The position numbers were made by a program, and so were the translations under genes. A DNA stretch of 30,357 nucleotides from Firmicutes bacterium UBA2058 (GTDB lineage Bacteria > Bacillota > Clostridia > Tissierellales > Sedimentibacteraceae): assembly GCA_002332905.1 (NCBI GenBank), contig DDAM01000050.1:1-30357 (forward strand). Direction: 5' to 3'. Of this stretch, positions 28,800-30,357 are shown one piece after another. The first letter of the stretch is position 1. The number at the start of each line of letters is the position of its first letter. The notes below the pieces were generated by a model, which ran no database searches, was not told the origin of the DNA, and saw only the letters and a program-made list of their open reading frames with translations.

Positions 28800-29018
28800 T
28801 TGAGTGAACAGATTAGTTTGTTTAGATTAATAAAATTTGATAATGACCCAGATGAAAACATTCCAAGTGGTATTAGCTTAGTAAAGAAACAACTATGGTG
28901 TCCTTATTGCTCTAATATAGTAACATTCAAAAAAGATAAAAAATCAGGCGTAAAAAAATGCCCGATTTGCAATATCTCAGAAAAAGATTTTTGGGTTAAA
29001 AAAGTAAATAGATTATAA
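28800..29018 (+). CDS. Small zinc-ribbon protein
   Basis: The 72-residue protein has two CxxC knuckles, CPYC and CPIC, 20 residues apart, in a zinc-ribbon arrangement, followed by KDFWVKKV. The N-terminal 28 residues are not recognisable. Function is unknown; such ribbons often bind nucleic acids or partner proteins. The only in-frame start is TTG at 28800, 12 nt after GGAGG, which is long. A four-codon frame ATG-GAC-ATA-AAT-TGA begins between them and its TGA overlaps the TTG, so reinitiation coupling is possible. Its stop codon lies inside the terminator hairpin. Confidence 0.65.
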   Translation: MSEQISLFRLIKFDNDPDENIPSGISLVKKQLWCPYCSNIVTFKKDKKSGVKKCPICNISEKDFWVKKVNRL

Positions 29019-29044
29019 ATTAAATATAATCTACTTACTTTTTT
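28998..29044. terminator. Bidirectional terminator overlapping two stop codons
   Basis: The 20-nt arms 28998-29017 and 29025-29044 pair with one mismatch around AATTAAA; the core is TAGATTATA/TATAATCTA. The outer arms are A-run/T-run, so each direction ends in ACTTTTTT. It contains the stop codons of both the zinc-ribbon gene and the converging AI-2E-type gene. Confidence 0.85.
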
Positions 29045-30138
29045 ATTTTTGACTCAATTTTTTTTATTTTATCTAATTGGTAATCTGTCATATCCTTTTC
29101 TCTTAGCTTTTTTTCAACATATTCTTCTATTAATAATTTAACTAAAACCATAGTCGGAACTCCTAAAATCATACCAGCTGGTCCAAAGGCTGAACCTCCA
29201 ACTATAACTGCACTAATTACCCAAAACGGAGATACTCCAACATTATTGCCGACAATCCTAGGATCGATAAAGTTTCCATCAATTTGACCAATTATTATAA
29301 TTATTATAAGTGCTGTGAGAGCCTTAATAGGACTTATAAAAAATGATATAATTATAACTGGTATTGCTCCTATTATAGGACCAAAGTAAGGTATTAAATT
29401 GAATAATCCAATTATACTTCCCATTAAAGCTGCATATGGAATATTAGCTATTGTAAAAGCAATAATAGTAATAACACCTACTATTAATGAATCCAATAAT
29501 TTGCCAACTAAAAAACTTTTAAAAATTCTGTTTGCATTTACTGATATTTCTAAAATCATCTGTGCATTTCTTTCATTAAAGAACGCAAATACTAATCTTT
29601 TTAACCTTGCAATTAAATCATCCTTTTCAATTAGCATGTATAAGGCTAAAATAAAACTTGTTATAACAGATAGAATACTTGTTCCTATTGCAGCTACAAA
29701 GTTTATTAGATATGTTGTTATAATTTTTAATAACTCATTTATTTTATCTTTAAGATCTGCACTAACCTCAATTATTTCCTCAGCAACCTTATCTACATTA
29801 GGATTGTTAATTTTATCTGCTATTTCTGTAATAATAACATTTATATCCATTTTATAATTTGCGACAAATGAAACAACTGCCTCAGCATTAGATATAATTT
29901 TAGGAACTAAAATAGAAAATATAATTATTATAATACTTAGCAAGCATATACAGGATAAAAATATAGCTTGAGGCCTTCTAGTTTTAAGTTTTTTGACAAT
30001 AACTCTTACCAATGAATCTAATAAATAAGCTACAACAAATGATATAATTATTGGTTTAAATGCACTAGTAACAAAGGTTATCTTATCTGGACTAAATATA
30101 AATATCAATGCTAAAAATGAAATTATTATTATTGGCAT
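29035..30138 (-). CDS. AI-2E family transporter
   Basis: The 367-residue membrane protein belongs to the AI-2E/TqsA/YdiK family (PF01594). Helices lie at the N terminus, a soluble helical segment at about residues 95-150, then more helices. The signature NLIPYFGPIIGAIPVIIISF lies in the second half, with GNFIDPRIVGNNVGVSPFWV and FGPAGMILGVP after it. Members export or move small molecules or act as sodium-linked antiporters; the substrate here is unknown. The first canonical start, ATG 30138, has no ribosome binding site. GGAGG at 30184-30180 instead points to ATA at 30171, 8 nt away, adding 11 residues (NKSISVLKTA after the start), with no ATG, GTG or TTG in that frame back to the stop at 30231. 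I keep 30138 as the conservative end. Confidence 0.88.
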   Translation of the reverse strand: MPIIIISFLALIFIFSPDKITFVTSAFKPIIISFVVAYLLDSLVRVIVKKLKTRRPQAIFLSCICLLSIIIIIFSILVPKIISNAEAVVSFVANYKMDINVIITEIADKINNPNVDKVAEEIIEVSADLKDKINELLKIITTYLINFVAAIGTSILSVITSFILALYMLIEKDDLIARLKRLVFAFFNERNAQMILEISVNANRIFKSFLVGKLLDSLIVGVITIIAFTIANIPYAALMGSIIGLFNLIPYFGPIIGAIPVIIISFFISPIKALTALIIIIIIGQIDGNFIDPRIVGNNVGVSPFWVISAVIVGGSAFGPAGMILGVPTMVLVKLLIEEYVEKKLREKDMTDYQLDKIKKIESKIKK

Positions 30139-30198
30139 TGCTGTTTTTAGAACACTTATAGATTTATTTATATTTAACGCCTCCTTATAAGCTCTTAT

Positions 30199-30357
30199 AA
30201 TATCTTTGCTTCCCTCCGGGGGATATGACTAGCTACAATATCTTTGCTTCCCCCCTGGGGAAAATGACTGACTATAGTATCTTTGCCTCTCCCCGGGGAA
30301 AATGACTGGCTATAATATCTTTGCCTCTCCCCGGGAAAAATGACTGGCTATAATATC
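30199..30357. repeat. Tandem 38-39-nt repeats with a CCCGGG palindrome, running off the window
   Basis: Four units start at 30199, 30237, 30276 and 30314, and a fifth begins at 30352. Each reads AATATCTTTGC, then a C-rich/G-rich palindrome (CTCCGGGG, CCCTGGGG, CCCCGGGG or CCCCGGGA), then ATGACTGGCTAT. Lengths are 38, 39, 38 and 38 nt. There are no spacers, so it is a minisatellite rather than CRISPR. G+C in the core is far above the window average. It lies immediately upstream of the AI-2E-type gene. Confidence 0.9.

Noticed and set aside
29399..29857. 152-codon plus-strand frame
   Set aside because: It is antisense to the well-supported AI-2E family gene, has no ribosome binding site and no recognisable domain.
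30199..30357. CRISPR array
   Set aside because: Units of 38-39 nt are directly adjacent with no unique spacers between them.

Overview
This is a low-G+C window from an endospore-forming Firmicute of the class Clostridia. The evidence is the A+T-rich codon use, strong GGAGG ribosome binding sites, an alpha/beta-type small acid-soluble spore protein, a YtxC-family sporulation protein, a CIRCE heat-shock operator, a CBS/DRTGG pyrophosphatase and a histidine ammonia-lyase. The genus cannot be fixed from sequence alone. No rRNA, tRNA, CRISPR array, phage or transposase gene was seen. Most genes lie on the minus strand.

Layout. 1-1000: a toroid-fold (prenyltransferase/squalene-oxidase-like) gene, richer in G+C than its neighbours, ending at a terminator shared with hutH. 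1040-3890: hutH with a long structured leader, then two lipoproteins. 3990-8930: a minus-strand operon of a heterodimeric ABC exporter, a ComEC-like metallo-beta-lactamase lipoprotein whose best start is a rare ATT codon, and a DUF3006 protein. 9230-10830: an ECF S component plus coaX, apparently pantothenate uptake and activation. 10825-12370: an ArcD-like amino-acid antiporter. 12470-16640: ytxC, a GME-fold DUF6873 protein, and a glycolipid pair (MGDG-synthase-like transferase plus YbhN-like membrane protein). 16790-21130: hslO, CBS-type ppaC, a methyltransferase, a spore protein, a 47-residue membrane peptide and a flavin-binding oxidase-like protein. 21219-23294: a Tet-like translation GTPase behind a double palindrome. 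23297-25290: htpG under CIRCE. 25314-25825: a large non-coding inverted element. 25844-27580: an operon of a DUF134 regulator and an Mrp-NifX fusion. 27615-30171: an HD-GYP protein, a zinc-ribbon protein and an AI-2E family transporter, then tandem 38-nt repeats at the right edge.

Two structures stand out. (1) A recurring 5' leader, not explained by coding, precedes six functionally unrelated minus-strand genes. It consists of a promoter-proximal hairpin built on GCGTGAA/TTCACGC and a second 7-bp hairpin with a 3-nt loop, placed 3-4 nt before the Shine-Dalgarno. The second hairpin shows compensatory base changes between copies. (2) The htpG-mrp intergenic region consists almost entirely of two ~245-nt homologous units in inverted orientation. 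Each is bounded by a 10-bp terminal inverted repeat and each folds into the same set of hairpins. Five base-paired positions differ between the units on both arms together, which is internal covariation evidence for a conserved structured RNA or a structured miniature mobile element.
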